From NCBI GenBank assembly GCA_022798155.1, contig JAAWLY010000023.1, positions 1 through 17,451 of the forward strand: a stretch of 17,451 nt of DNA. Direction: 5' to 3'. The position numbers and the translations under genes were made by a program. Of the stretch, positions 5,467 to 13,041 are shown piece by piece (within the stretch, counting starts at the first letter, position 1; every line of letters starts with the position of its first letter). Source of the DNA: Lawsonibacter sp. GTDB lineage: Bacteria; Bacillota; Clostridia; Oscillospirales; Oscillospiraceae. The notes under the pieces were generated by a model. The model ran no database searches, was not told where the DNA came from, and was given only the letters and a program-made list of their open reading frames with translations.

Positions 5467-7194
5467 TTACAGCAGGGACAGCGTTTCACTGAGCCGTTTT
5501 CCGGCGGATCCGCTGAAATCCTCCGCCCGGCGGATACGCAGGAAGGACGTACCGTAGATCATCCGCTCATTTTCCAGCTCATTGTCGTCCCCCAAAAAGA
5601 CGCCGATTACATGCACGCCCTCCCTGCGCAGCTTTCTGACCTGGATGCAGGTATCCTGTACGGCCGCATCCCCGACATACTTTTCCGGGGCATTTGACCG
5701 GGCCCTGCCGCTCACCATATCGTTAGGCAGGCCGTCGCTGAAGACGATGGCGATTTTATGCTCCTCCCGCCGTTTTAACAGATCGAAGCCGGCGGCGGCC
5801 AGGGCCAGCCCGTCCCGGTTATTGGAGGTCGCCCGATACTCCAAAATCTTCCGATCCGACGCCGGCCCGTCGTCGTAATCCCGAAAGCGCCGCAGCACTG
5901 TGTAATCTCCATAGGTGCAGTAGCTTATCACCCGGTGGGGGATCTGGATTTTGCTCAGGGCAGCGCTGAACAGATAGCTCTGCAGCGCCACCATGGGCTG
6001 GCGCACCGCCTGCGAGCCGCTGGCGTCAATCAGCAGCTCCACCACAACGGCAGATTGATCCTGGCGGACAATCTTTTGAAACAGCTTGGGCTCCGCGCAG
6101 CGGCCAGCCCTCCAGAGGGCGCTGTTTACCAGCACGCCGCAGTCCGAACGGTAGACCTCCGGTTCGTTTCTCAGGTTCAGGGCGTTGCGGAACGCCTGCT
6201 CAATGCTCCGGATGCCCTGCCGGACGGCAGCCTCGTGCTCCTCCAGCATACCCACATTTGCCTCCCGGCACGCCCGCAGCGCACCGGCTCGGGGCGAGGG
6301 GCCCTGGCAGGCGCTTTCCGGAAGTCCGTCTGTAAACAGCAGTCCGCGCTTTTCGTGAACACCGGTGCAGACGGTGCGCTCAATCTCACGCTGGGCCTTT
6401 TCTGTCCGGAAACTGGGGCCGAAATTTTTGGCCAGATACGCCGGAACCGCGGCCAGCGCCTCCTCTGACAGGACAATATCACGCTCCGTCCTTTGATACA
6501 CCAGCTCCGGCTGCCCCTCCTCCAGCTCTGCGGAATCACTTTGATCCGGGGCGGAATACTCTCCAGCGTCCTCATCCCAACATTCAAACACGGGAAGGAT
6601 ATCCCGGCTGTGATCAGGGGCAAAATACCGGGTAAAAATCTTTTTATACAGGCGCACCGCCTGCTCCACCAGCGCCCTGGCGTCCACACAGCGCTGGCTT
6701 TCCTCCACCAGCCGGACAAAAAGCGCCAGCATATCTTCCAAGCCGGAAAAATTTTTCAGGATCCGCCGGCTCTCTGGGGTGGCCGTCTGGGGAAACTGCC
6801 GACTCAGCCAGTAAATATACATCCAGTTCCGCGCGGTATGGCGAAGCCGCAAAGGGTCGGCGTCCAGCAGCTCGCACGCGGCCCGCTCCGCCATGGCCGG
6901 GATTCCAGGGCGCTGCGATGCCAGCCTCCGGCGCACGGCATGCTCCAGGCACATATGGGCAATGGGCAGCAGAATATCCATGTCATAGGCTGCATACCGA
7001 TACCGCCGAAGCCACAGGTTCAGCTCTTCCAGCCCAAACAGCTTGTCTCCGCCGCCCAGGATTACCCCCTCATACGCCCCAACCATCCCGCCGGTCTTTC
7101 CAAACGGGCCGCTCATAAGGCGGATATACTCCGGATACGGTCTGCGCCGGTGATTTCCAGACACCGTCAGAAACAGGCTCTCTTCTCTATCCAT
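5467..7194 (-). CDS. Von Willebrand factor A domain protein, NorD/CobT/CoxE-like partner of MoxR
   Basis: A 575-residue protein with no signal peptide or membrane segment, so probably cytoplasmic. The C-terminal third (about 383-575) is a VWA domain with a complete metal-ion site: DASGS at 390-394, the SNNRDG stretch with D461, and FSDGLPND with D487. The N-terminal two thirds are helical and I recognise no catalytic motif. Proteins of this type work with MoxR-type AAA+ ATPases to insert metals into, or remodel, target enzymes (NorQ-NorD, CbbQ-CbbO, CoxD-CoxE). It starts 12 bases after the stop of the MoxR gene with an AGGAGA ribosome site, which makes the pair an operon. The usual target enzyme genes are absent nearby. 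The SNNRDG motif is closest to NorD/CobT relatives, but that assignment should not be read as nitric oxide reductase activity. Confidence 0.85.
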   Translation of the reverse strand: MDREESLFLTVSGNHRRRPYPEYIRLMSGPFGKTGGMVGAYEGVILGGGDKLFGLEELNLWLRRYRYAAYDMDILLPIAHMCLEHAVRRRLASQRPGIPAMAERAACELLDADPLRLRHTARNWMYIYWLSRQFPQTATPESRRILKNFSGLEDMLALFVRLVEESQRCVDARALVEQAVRLYKKIFTRYFAPDHSRDILPVFECWDEDAGEYSAPDQSDSAELEEGQPELVYQRTERDIVLSEEALAAVPAYLAKNFGPSFRTEKAQREIERTVCTGVHEKRGLLFTDGLPESACQGPSPRAGALRACREANVGMLEEHEAAVRQGIRSIEQAFRNALNLRNEPEVYRSDCGVLVNSALWRAGRCAEPKLFQKIVRQDQSAVVVELLIDASGSQAVRQPMVALQSYLFSAALSKIQIPHRVISYCTYGDYTVLRRFRDYDDGPASDRKILEYRATSNNRDGLALAAAGFDLLKRREEHKIAIVFSDGLPNDMVSGRARSNAPEKYVGDAAVQDTCIQVRKLRREGVHVIGVFLGDDNELENERMIYGTSFLRIRRAEDFSGSAGKRLSETLSLL

Positions 7195-7206
7195 CCCGCT
7201 CTCCTG

Positions 7207-8061
7207 TCAGGCAAATCTGGTCATCACAACATCCTGCACCAGCTGATACTCATACTCGTCAAAGCACTTGTTGGTAACGCCCGCCGCAATTGCCGTCTTG
7301 GCCTTCAGCCCGTCTGTCATCAGCCGCAAAGCGGCAGTCATGCCCCGCAGGTCCACCGGATGGGTGGAGATTTCTCCGTTGACCGCCTTCTCGTTTAGAT
7401 CCAGAAACAGCCCAACGCAGCGTTCCAAATTTTCCTCGGAGGCATTGGGGACCTCAGTCCGCAGCAGCCGGATCAGCTGCCGCGCCGGCAGAACCGGCAT
7501 ACGGATCACCGTAAAGCGGGAGACCAGCGCCTCGTTCAGCTCCCGGGTCCCGGCATAGCCGTAGTTCATTGTGGCGATAAAGCGGGCGGCCGGGTGCATC
7601 GGAATACACTCATACCCCGGCACGTCAATCAGTCTTCGGTAATCCAGCGCCGCGTGCATCACCGCAACGGCGTCATTTTTCGCCATATTGATCTCATCCA
7701 GAATACAAAAACCGCCGTACTGGGCCGCCTGGGCGACAGGTCCGCGGCGCAGGCGCACCTCTCCACCGGTAAAAGTATCCGTACCAATCAGGGTTCCGCT
7801 GTCGGTGTTCACATGGAAGGAGACGTTATAAACCGGCCTTGCGAACAGCCAGGCCAGGTTGTCCGCCAAAATATTTTTTCCTGTGGCTTTGCCCCCGCAT
7901 AGCAGAATATTCTCCCCCTGCAGCAGGGCGGAAACGGCCAGCTCCAGGATTTCCTCGCCGATAAACTCCACTGGCGGCTTCGCTACACGCCCCTGAACCG
8001 ACGCATCCACCGGATAGCGTTCCTGAAATTGTTTCAGCCGAACCGTTAAATCTTCTCTCAT
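7207..8061 (-). CDS. MoxR-type AAA+ ATPase with non-standard Walker A
   Basis: A 284-residue AAA+ ATPase of the MoxR/NorQ/CbbQ group. From the start at 8061 it shows Walker A GGKATGKN (56-63), Walker B FCILDEIN (118-125), sensor 1 in FIATMNYG (N166) and an arginine-finger region ALVSRF (R182). The usual Ser/Thr after GK in Walker A is Asn63. I chose the ATG at 8061 because it has AAGGA 11 bases upstream; an ATG at 8073 and a GTG at 8139 are in frame, but the latter lies inside the predicted promoter. The protein probably acts as a chaperone-like ring together with the VWA protein encoded 12 bases downstream. The target is unknown. Confidence 0.88.
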   Translation of the reverse strand: MREDLTVRLKQFQERYPVDASVQGRVAKPPVEFIGEEILELAVSALLQGENILLCGGKATGKNILADNLAWLFARPVYNVSFHVNTDSGTLIGTDTFTGGEVRLRRGPVAQAAQYGGFCILDEINMAKNDAVAVMHAALDYRRLIDVPGYECIPMHPAARFIATMNYGYAGTRELNEALVSRFTVIRMPVLPARQLIRLLRTEVPNASEENLERCVGLFLDLNEKAVNGEISTHPVDLRGMTAALRLMTDGLKAKTAIAAGVTNKCFDEYEYQLVQDVVMTRFA

Positions 8062-8129
8062 TGCGCGTTCCATCCTTCTCCGGGCCCCTTTGTCTGTCTC
8101 TGGCAGATGTAGGCAAGCTGTATGCGGAT

Positions 8130-8158
8130 ACTGTATCACAGGACGGGCAGGGAGTCAA
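8130..8158 (-). promoter_or_regulatory. Promoter of the MoxR-VWA operon
   Basis: On the minus strand, TTGACT (8153-8158) is followed after exactly 17 bases by TACAGT (8130-8135). The -35 overlaps the stop codon of the preceding methyltransferase gene. A start near 8123 would leave a leader of about 60 bases and would exclude the GTG at 8139 as a translation start. Confidence 0.55.
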
Positions 8159-8940
8159 TGCGCCGGCTTTTCCTGTCCCTCCGGTTCCCGCTCCTTCACC
8201 GCCCTGCAGCGCAGGCGCACGTAATCGGAATACCAGACGCCCTCCCGGTACAGCGCCCCCTCCAGTGCCCGCACCGTTTCCCGCAGGATGTCCTCCTGTT
8301 CTCCCTGATCCATCTGTTCAAAGGGGGTTTTGATGAACATACGCAGCCAATCATACAGCCCGTCCGCGCCGTTCAGGGGGGTGGGGCGGTCAAACAGGAC
8401 GGCGTAGGTCACCCGGAATCCCGCCCGCTCCAGCCGGGAGGCATACTGCCCCACAGAGGGGAAATAAAACGGCCTTTGATAGGCAAGCCCCCGGTGGGCA
8501 AAGGACTGCTCCAGCGCGCCGTGAATCAGGGCGTTGTTGCCCCGGCCGCCCAGCTCAAATATAAACTGCCCTCCCGGCTTTAGCGCCCGGTTGACACAGC
8601 GAAGCATGTCATCCTGCCTGGCCTCGTCGATCCAGTGGAGCACTGCATTGGAAAAGACCACATCATAGGACCTGTCCACCTGAAAATCGGCGGCGTCTCC
8701 CAGTCGGAAAGTCAGTTCCGGCCAGCTGAGCCTGGCGGCCTCCAGCTGCTCCGGAGAGGCATCCATCCCCTCGGCCTCGTAGCCGGCCTGCTGCAGCCGG
8801 TGGGTCAGCGCCCCGTTTCCGCAGCCCAGGTCCAGCACAGACAGGCCCTCGCCGTCGATAAGCGCGAGCAGATCGTTTCCGTACTGGTGGACAAAAGAAA
8901 AATTTTGGGTGTAATCTTTCGCGTTCCACTGGATATTCAT
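8155..8940 (-). CDS. Class I SAM-dependent methyltransferase (trans-aconitate methyltransferase-like)
   Basis: A 261-residue cytoplasmic methyltransferase. Motif I VLDLGCGNGALT (35-46) binds S-adenosylmethionine, the acidic residue D60 in GMDAS sits at the end of strand 2, and SYDVVFSNAVLHWI is motif IV. The layout and the NAVLHWI signature resemble trans-aconitate 2-methyltransferase and relatives, but the acceptor substrate cannot be named from sequence. The ATG at 8940 has AGGGG 9 bases upstream. An extended -10 (TGGTAGAAT) lies about 30 bases upstream, but no good -35 is seen. The downstream MoxR-VWA pair may be partly read through from this gene. Confidence 0.85.
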   Translation of the reverse strand: MNIQWNAKDYTQNFSFVHQYGNDLLALIDGEGLSVLDLGCGNGALTHRLQQAGYEAEGMDASPEQLEAARLSWPELTFRLGDAADFQVDRSYDVVFSNAVLHWIDEARQDDMLRCVNRALKPGGQFIFELGGRGNNALIHGALEQSFAHRGLAYQRPFYFPSVGQYASRLERAGFRVTYAVLFDRPTPLNGADGLYDWLRMFIKTPFEQMDQGEQEDILRETVRALEGALYREGVWYSDYVRLRCRAVKEREPEGQEKPAH

Positions 8941-9031
8941 CCTTATGTACCCCTTTCCTTGTGTTTATTGGATTCTACCAGGAAAGGCAGGGATCAAATA
9001 TAAAATATGATACAATTGAGCCGGCCGTCGG

Positions 9032-9553
9032 TCAGCCAAAGCACAGCCTCACCGCCCAGGCTGCGGCAAAAAATCCGGTGAGGTCGGCGCACAGGGCCGC
9101 CGGGACGGCATACCGGGTCTTGGTAATGCCAACGGCCCCAAAATAGACGGCGATGGTATAAAAAGTGGTCTCTGTGGATCCCAGCATAACCGCCGCGATC
9201 CGGCCCAGGTCAGAGTCGGGGCCATACGTAGAAATCAGCTCCGCCCCCACACCCAGGGCGGCCGAGCCGCTGATGGGGCGCACCAACATAAGGGGCAGCA
9301 GCTCCGAGGGCATCCCCAGCCGGTCCAGCAGGGGGGACAGGACCCCGGCCAGCAGCTCCAGCGCCCCGGAGGCCCGGAGCATATACACCGCCGTCATCAG
9401 TCCGATCAGCGCCGGAACCACTCGAAGCAGGGTGTCCAGGCCGGAGCCCGCCCCATGGACCAGGGCGCTGTACACATCCACCCGGCGAAACGCGGCATAG
9501 ACCGCAATGGCGCCGATGGTCAGCGGCACCAGCATGGTAAAAAACAAATCCAT
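9032..9553 (-). CDS. spmB: Spore maturation protein B
   Basis: SpmB is an inner-membrane protein that, with SpmA, is needed for full dehydration of the spore core in Bacillus and Clostridium relatives. The protein is 173 residues with several hydrophobic helices, close to the usual length of about 178. RPISGSAALGVGAELI and LGSTETTFYTIAVYFGAVG are typical of this nucleoside-transporter-gate (Gate-domain) family. The ATG at 9553 lies two bases after the spmA stop and has GGAGAG 7 bases upstream; the longer TTG-initiated reading to 9568 is less likely. It is translationally linked to spmA. Confidence 0.93.
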   Translation of the reverse strand: MDLFFTMLVPLTIGAIAVYAAFRRVDVYSALVHGAGSGLDTLLRVVPALIGLMTAVYMLRASGALELLAGVLSPLLDRLGMPSELLPLMLVRPISGSAALGVGAELISTYGPDSDLGRIAAVMLGSTETTFYTIAVYFGAVGITKTRYAVPAALCADLTGFFAAAWAVRLCFG

Positions 9554-9555
9554 GG

Positions 9556-10128
9556 TCAATCTCTCCAAATCCGCGCAAAAATTTTACAAGCCAAAATTCC
9601 CACCCCCACCGACAGGGAAGAGGCCAGCCAGACGGCGGGGAGGATGTCGAAGGGGGCGGCACAGCCCTCCGCCGCCCGCACCGAGGCCACTGTGGTGGGA
9701 ATCAGCTGGATGGAGGCGGTGTTGCACACCACCAGCATGCACAGCGCGTCAGAGGCGATCCCAGGGCTTTTCACCGCCAGCCGCCGGGCAGCCTCCAGTC
9801 CCAGCGGGGTGGCGGCGCTACCCAGCCCCAGCAGATTGGCAGACACGTTGGCCGAGATACTGTCCATGGCTGCCGCATCACCCGCCGCCTGGGGAAAGAG
9901 CCGGCGCAGAACGGGGAACAGCATCCGGGATAGCTTATCCGCCAGGCCGGACTGCCGCATCACTTCCATCACCCCGGTCCACAGGCAGAGCATTCCCGCG
10001 ATGGACAAGGAGAGCTCCACTGCGGCGGCTGCCCCTTCCACTGCGGCGGCCGCCACCTCCGGCCCCCGCCCGGAGGCCAGTCCACACAGGATGGAAAGCA
10101 CCACCATCCCGGTCCAGATGATCGTCAT
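9556..10128 (-). CDS. spmA: Spore maturation protein A
   Basis: SpmA partners with SpmB at the membrane during spore maturation. The 190-residue product has a hydrophobic N-terminus beginning MTIIWTGMVVLSIL, which matches the usual SpmA start, and conserved segments NLLGLGSAATPLGLEA and CNTASIQLIPTTV. I place the start at the ATG at 10128. A TTG two codons upstream (10134) sits 8 bases after GGGGG and may be used, while the outer ATG at 10158 has no ribosome site. In relatives the operon is switched on in the mother cell by sigma-E; no convincing sigma-E promoter was identified here. The 258-base gap to the divergent abrB-like gene contains only promoter-type sequence. Confidence 0.93.
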   Translation of the reverse strand: MTIIWTGMVVLSILCGLASGRGPEVAAAAVEGAAAAVELSLSIAGMLCLWTGVMEVMRQSGLADKLSRMLFPVLRRLFPQAAGDAAAMDSISANVSANLLGLGSAATPLGLEAARRLAVKSPGIASDALCMLVVCNTASIQLIPTTVASVRAAEGCAAPFDILPAVWLASSLSVGVGILACKIFARIWRD

Positions 10129-10283
10129 TGTCAACGAATATTCCCCCTCTCCCCTCATCTATACGGCCCCAATTCCAAAATCATGTCTGGACGCCAACCA
10201 GAAATTTACAGAAAAATCCAGCCGTTACCCCTTTTTCCACAAAATTTCTACATTTTTTACCCTATTTTGCCTGATAGAAACAG

Positions 10284-10312
10284 TTGACACGGAATTTCTT
10301 TCCCGTTACAAT
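10284..10312 (+). promoter_or_regulatory. Strong sigma-A promoter of the abrB-like gene
   Basis: A perfect TTGACA (10284-10289), a 17-base spacer and TACAAT (10307-10312) predict a start near 10319 and a leader of about 68 bases. It is one of the best promoter matches in the window and suggests vigorous vegetative expression. Confidence 0.85.
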
Positions 10313-10386
10313 AGAAGTGAAAAATGTATCCGCCGGAGCTGCGCTCAGGCCCTGGCTTTCAAAACAGATAAAAAGGAGGCAATTAC

Positions 10387-10638
10387 ATGAAATCCACTGG
10401 CATTGTCCGAAAGGTGGACGAACTGGGCCGAATCGTACTGCCCATCGAACTGCGCCGCACTTTGGATATTGAGGAAAAAGATTCTCTGGAGATTTATATG
10501 GACGGGCCCTCAATTGTGCTGAAAAAATTCCAGCCCGCCTGCATCTTCTGTGACAATGAGAAAGACATCATTGAGTTTCGCGGAAAGAACGTGTGCCCCC
10601 GATGTTTTCAGGAGATGAGCGCCTCCTTCCGAAAGTAA
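10387..10638 (+). CDS. AbrB/SpoVT-type transition-state regulator with zinc-binding tail
   Basis: An 83-residue DNA-binding protein. Residues 1-48 are a classic AbrB N-terminal swapped-hairpin domain (STGIVRKVDELGRIVLPIEL), which binds DNA as a dimer. The short tail carries two Cys-x2-Cys pairs (CIFC and CPRC), likely a zinc ribbon, a form common in clostridia. The ATG at 10387 has AGGAGG 7 bases upstream. AbrB proteins repress stationary-phase and sporulation genes during growth, so placement opposite spmA is suggestive but not proof of control. The gene is monocistronic between a strong promoter and a terminator. Confidence 0.92.
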   Translation: MKSTGIVRKVDELGRIVLPIELRRTLDIEEKDSLEIYMDGPSIVLKKFQPACIFCDNEKDIIEFRGKNVCPRCFQEMSASFRK

Positions 10639-10672
10639 CCTTTTCCCGCCGCCGGGGCACATCAAGCAAGAC

Positions 10673-10707
10673 AAAAAAGGAGAGAGCCCATTGGCTCTCT
10701 CCTTTTT
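10673..10707. terminator. Bidirectional terminator between the abrB-like gene and the secreted-protein gene
   Basis: GGAGAGAGCC (10679-10688) and GGCTCTCTCC (10693-10702) form a perfect 10-bp stem with a 4-base loop, flanked by six A on the left and five T on the right. It can end the plus-strand abrB-like transcript and the convergent minus-strand transcript. Confidence 0.92.
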
Positions 10708-10731
10708 ATCCTCTGTCGCTGGCTGGTGCTG

Positions 10732-11367
10732 TCAGACCAGCTTCAGCTCTGTGATGGCGTAACCAAACATATTGTCCCGGGGCTGCAGGGTGGCCTGGAA
10801 CTGGGCCAAATCCTGGTTCTCCACAATATAGACCAGAGCGCCGGTAAGCTGAAGACCCTGGTCGGTGGAGCGGACATCCCGCACCTGAATCTGGGACAGG
10901 CTGTCGCAGCCGCAGACCGCCTGGTAGGCGCCCTGGGTCCGGTCGTAGGTGAGCCGGTCAGTCAGCTCCTCTGGCAGGGGGGACAGCTCCCCCAGAACCA
11001 CGTCCAGCGCGGCGGCGTAGTCCTGTGCCGTCTCCACGGGGAAGTACAGCACATCCTCTTGAACCTCGCTGCGGCTGTCCAGCTGCCCGTATAGGGAGAG
11101 GGTGTTGTACAGGCACTCCCAGGCCAGTTCTCCGTCGCCGCGGTCGAAGGTCTGTGCGTCGTGATTCATCATCGCCAACACCATCCCGTGAAGGGCGGGC
11201 GCCATAGCCTCACAGGGGCCCATGCCCGCCGGCATATCGCCGGGGCGGAAGTCCTGAACCTGAGTGGGGGCTTGAACCGGAGCCTCCTCATGGTCAGCCA
11301 GCGCGATGGTGCTGACAGGCAGCAGAAGCATCGAGGTAATCAGGGCGGTCAAAAGCAATTTTTTCAT
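10732..11367 (-). CDS. Secreted protein of unknown function
   Basis: A 211-residue product with a clear signal peptide: MKKLL, a hydrophobic core, then an ALA cleavage site before DHEEAP near residue 25. The mature part starts with a Pro/Gln-rich linker, followed by an acidic mixed domain with four Cys (in GPCEAM, WECLY and VCGCDS), which could form disulfides or bind metal after export. I do not recognise the family. There is no lipobox, so it is probably released or loosely held at the wall. The ATG at 11367 has GGAGG 7 bases upstream. It is monocistronic, between an extended -10 promoter and a shared terminator. Confidence 0.8.
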   Translation of the reverse strand: MKKLLLTALITSMLLLPVSTIALADHEEAPVQAPTQVQDFRPGDMPAGMGPCEAMAPALHGMVLAMMNHDAQTFDRGDGELAWECLYNTLSLYGQLDSRSEVQEDVLYFPVETAQDYAAALDVVLGELSPLPEELTDRLTYDRTQGAYQAVCGCDSLSQIQVRDVRSTDQGLQLTGALVYIVENQDLAQFQATLQPRDNMFGYAITELKLV

Positions 11368-11397
11368 AAGGAGACCTCCTTCCCAATTTGTAATCTC

Positions 11398-11406
11398 ATT
11401 ATAGCA
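11398..11406 (-). promoter_or_regulatory. Extended -10 promoter of the secreted-protein gene
   Basis: On the minus strand TGCTATAAT is a perfect extended -10 located 31-39 bases upstream of the start codon. The expected -35 position (AGGATG) is poor, which is normal for extended -10 promoters. Confidence 0.65.
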
Positions 11407-11549
11407 CCGTAAAATGTTACCATCCTATCGAAGCTGTTACGAGATGATAAAAAATTAGTTACAGTTTGGTAGCAATTCCGGGGGAGATTGTCCACGGAAC
11501 CAACTTATGCACCCGCTTGAAGAAATAGAACCTGACCTTTTCAAATCAC

Positions 11550-11578
11550 TTGTAGGAAAGCCGATCCCAGGGTATAAT
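11550..11578 (+). promoter_or_regulatory. Promoter of the UPF0291 gene
   Basis: TTGTAG (11550-11555), a 17-base spacer and a perfect TATAAT (11573-11578) predict a short leader of about 20 bases before the ribosome site GGGGAGG. Confidence 0.75.
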
Positions 11579-11606
11579 GGAACAATCGAAAGGGGAGGAT
11601 TTTTAT

Positions 11607-11813
11607 ATGGATCAAAAGAAAATCGACCGCATCAACCAGTTGGCCCGCAAATCCAGAACGCCGGAGGGCCTCACCCCGGAGGAAACGGCGGAACAGGCCA
11701 CCCTGCGCCAGGAGTATATCGCCGCCTACCGCGCCAGTCTCACCGCCCAGCTGGACAACACATACATCCAGTACCCTGACGGCACCCGCCGGAAGCTGAA
11801 GCGGCGGGACTAA
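11607..11813 (+). CDS. UPF0291 (DUF896) small cytosolic protein
   Basis: A 68-residue protein that matches the UPF0291/DUF896 pattern along its whole length: KKIDRINQLARKSRTPEGLT, then TPEETAEQATLRQEYI, and a basic end. Members are short helical-hairpin proteins of uncertain role, and a Bacillus member lies in the SOS-linked yneA-yneB-ynzC operon. The true start is the ATG at 11607, 8 bases after GGGGAGG; a longer reading from 11577 begins within the promoter. The CDS end carries a CCCGCC/GGCGGG stem 16 bases before a run of seven T, which may give weak termination before degV. Confidence 0.88.
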   Translation: MDQKKIDRINQLARKSRTPEGLTPEETAEQATLRQEYIAAYRASLTAQLDNTYIQYPDGTRRKLKRRD

Positions 11814-11847
11814 GGCCAAATTTAATCTTTTTTTGCCGGTTCCCACA

Positions 11848-11876
11848 TTGACAAGCCCCCCATTTTCTGCCATAAT
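11848..11876 (+). promoter_or_regulatory. Promoter of the degV gene
   Basis: A perfect TTGACA (11848-11853), a 17-base spacer and CATAAT (11871-11876) preceded by TGC (extended -10). The start would be near 11883, leaving a leader of about 39 bases. Confidence 0.85.
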
Positions 11877-11921
11877 GACAGTGTTTCCCAGATAATCTAT
11901 CACAAGAAGGAGACCCATCTC

Positions 11922-12785
11922 ATGGCTCTTATCAAGTTTTCCACTGACTCCGCCGCCGATGTCCCTGTCAGCCTGCGAGAGGAGCTGAACATACAGGTGC
12001 TCCCCTTCCCCATCGCCATGGGCGAGCAGGAGTATGCCGACGGGTTTGACTTTACGCCGGAGGAGTTTTACGACATGCTGCTCGCGGCACCCAATATCCC
12101 CACCCACGCCCAGCTCAATCCCTACGTATTTACCCAGATCTTTGAGCAGGCCTGGCAGGAGGGATACACCGACCTGATTCATACCTCCATCAACTCCAAG
12201 GGCTCGGCCACCTGCGCCAATGCCCTCCAGGCCCGGGAGGAATTCTACCAGGGCCACCCAGAGGCCAAAGACGCCTTCCACATCCATATCATCGACTCCC
12301 TGAACTACACCATGGGCTATGGCTGGGCCGTAGTCCATGGGGCCAGGATGGCCGCCCAGGGCGCCGCCCCCCAAGAGGTCGTGGACTTTATTCAGGACTG
12401 GGTGGACCATGTCCGGGTAATCTTTGCCCCGCTGGACTTGCGCTTCGCCAAAAAGTCGGGCCGGATCTCCGCCGCCGCCGCCTTTATGGGCGAGGCCCTG
12501 GGGCTAAAGCCCATCATGACCTTTACCAACGGCGAATCCAAAATCCTCTCCAAGGTCCGGGGGGAAAAGAGCGTCATCTCCGGCCTGGTGGATATGTGCA
12601 AAAAAGAGCGCCGGGCCGACAGCCCCTACCTTATCATCCGGGGCAACAACCTGGAGCAGGCGGACCGGCTGCTGGAGGCCTGCCGCCAGGGACTGGGCGG
12701 CGAGCCCGCCATCGTCTTTGGCATCGGCGGCGTGATCGCCATCAATGCCGGCCCCAACCTGATTGGCTTGATTTACCGCACCTGA
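11922..12785 (+). CDS. DegV family fatty-acid-binding protein
   Basis: A 287-residue cytosolic protein of the DegV/FakB family, which binds a single fatty acid. In FakA-FakB systems the bound fatty acid is handed over for phosphorylation. Visible motifs are FSTDSAADVP (6-15), HTSINSKGSAT in the middle (the usual head-group-binding Ser region), and APLDLRFAKKSGRIS followed by the GLKPI strand. Length and order are normal. The ATG at 11922 follows AAGGAG by 9 bases. No fakA kinase gene is adjacent, so the protein may serve a kinase encoded elsewhere. It is monocistronic between a strong promoter and a strong terminator. Confidence 0.93.
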   Translation: MALIKFSTDSAADVPVSLREELNIQVLPFPIAMGEQEYADGFDFTPEEFYDMLLAAPNIPTHAQLNPYVFTQIFEQAWQEGYTDLIHTSINSKGSATCANALQAREEFYQGHPEAKDAFHIHIIDSLNYTMGYGWAVVHGARMAAQGAAPQEVVDFIQDWVDHVRVIFAPLDLRFAKKSGRISAAAAFMGEALGLKPIMTFTNGESKILSKVRGEKSVISGLVDMCKKERRADSPYLIIRGNNLEQADRLLEACRQGLGGEPAIVFGIGGVIAINAGPNLIGLIYRT

Positions 12786-12837
12786 CAAACAGTTGCCTGG
12801 CGGCCCATATCCTTCAATGAATATCTTTCCACATCCC

Positions 12838-12882
12838 AAACCCCCGCCACCTTTTCAACGCAAAGGTGGCGGGGGTTTTTTA
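12838..12882 (+). terminator. Rho-independent terminator of degV
   Basis: AAACCCCCGCCACCTTT (12838-12854) pairs fully with AAAGGTGGCGGGGGTTT (12862-12878), a 17-bp perfect stem with a 7-base loop ending in a T-run. One of the strongest hairpins in the window. Confidence 0.95.
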
Positions 12883-12916
12883 TACAAACCTCCAAACCGG
12901 CTTGGCAAAAGGGCGC

Positions 12917-12961
12917 ATTGCCCCCTCGTTTCCATTAAATGTATGGAAACGTGCAATTTTT
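12917..12961 (+). promoter_or_regulatory. Perfect inverted repeat upstream of the tail-fibre-like gene
   Basis: CGTTTCCAT (12927-12935) and ATGGAAACG (12943-12951) are a perfect 9-bp inverted repeat with a 7-base spacer. Outer arms ATTGC (12917-12921) and GCAAT (12953-12957) extend it across small bulges, followed by TTTT. It could be a repressor operator or a weak terminator that insulates the next gene. No clear sigma-A promoter was identified around it. Confidence 0.5.
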
Positions 12962-12985
12962 CCGGGAGTTCCGGCAGTTATTGAG

Positions 12986-13013
12986 GAGCACCCGAAGAGG
13001 CCTTCCGGTGCTC
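12986..13013 (+). promoter_or_regulatory. Leader hairpin before the tail-fibre-like gene
   Basis: GAGCACC (12986-12992) pairs with GGTGCTC (13007-13013). After one C-C mismatch GAAG pairs with CTTC around a short loop. It ends 12 bases before the AAGGAGG ribosome site (13026-13032), so it could shape translation of the gene. Confidence 0.5.
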
Positions 13014-13041
13014 CCAATCACATTGAAGGAGGCACAACACC

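Noticed and set aside
8062..8139. Longer MoxR start at the GTG at 8139
   Set aside because: It has no ribosome site and overlaps the predicted -10 region; the added residues do not look like the family.
11507..11779. Plus-strand reading frame overlapping the UPF0291 gene
   Set aside because: It spans the UPF0291 promoter and reads that gene in another frame, with no ribosome site.
11781..11835. Terminator between the UPF0291 gene and degV
   Set aside because: A CCCGCC/GGCGGG stem lies within the coding end and the T-run is about 16 bases further on, too far for a standard intrinsic terminator.
11541..12410. 289-codon minus-strand reading frame opposite degV
   Set aside because: Shadow of degV and UPF0291 with Gly/Leu/Val-rich composition; it would cross two plus-strand promoters.
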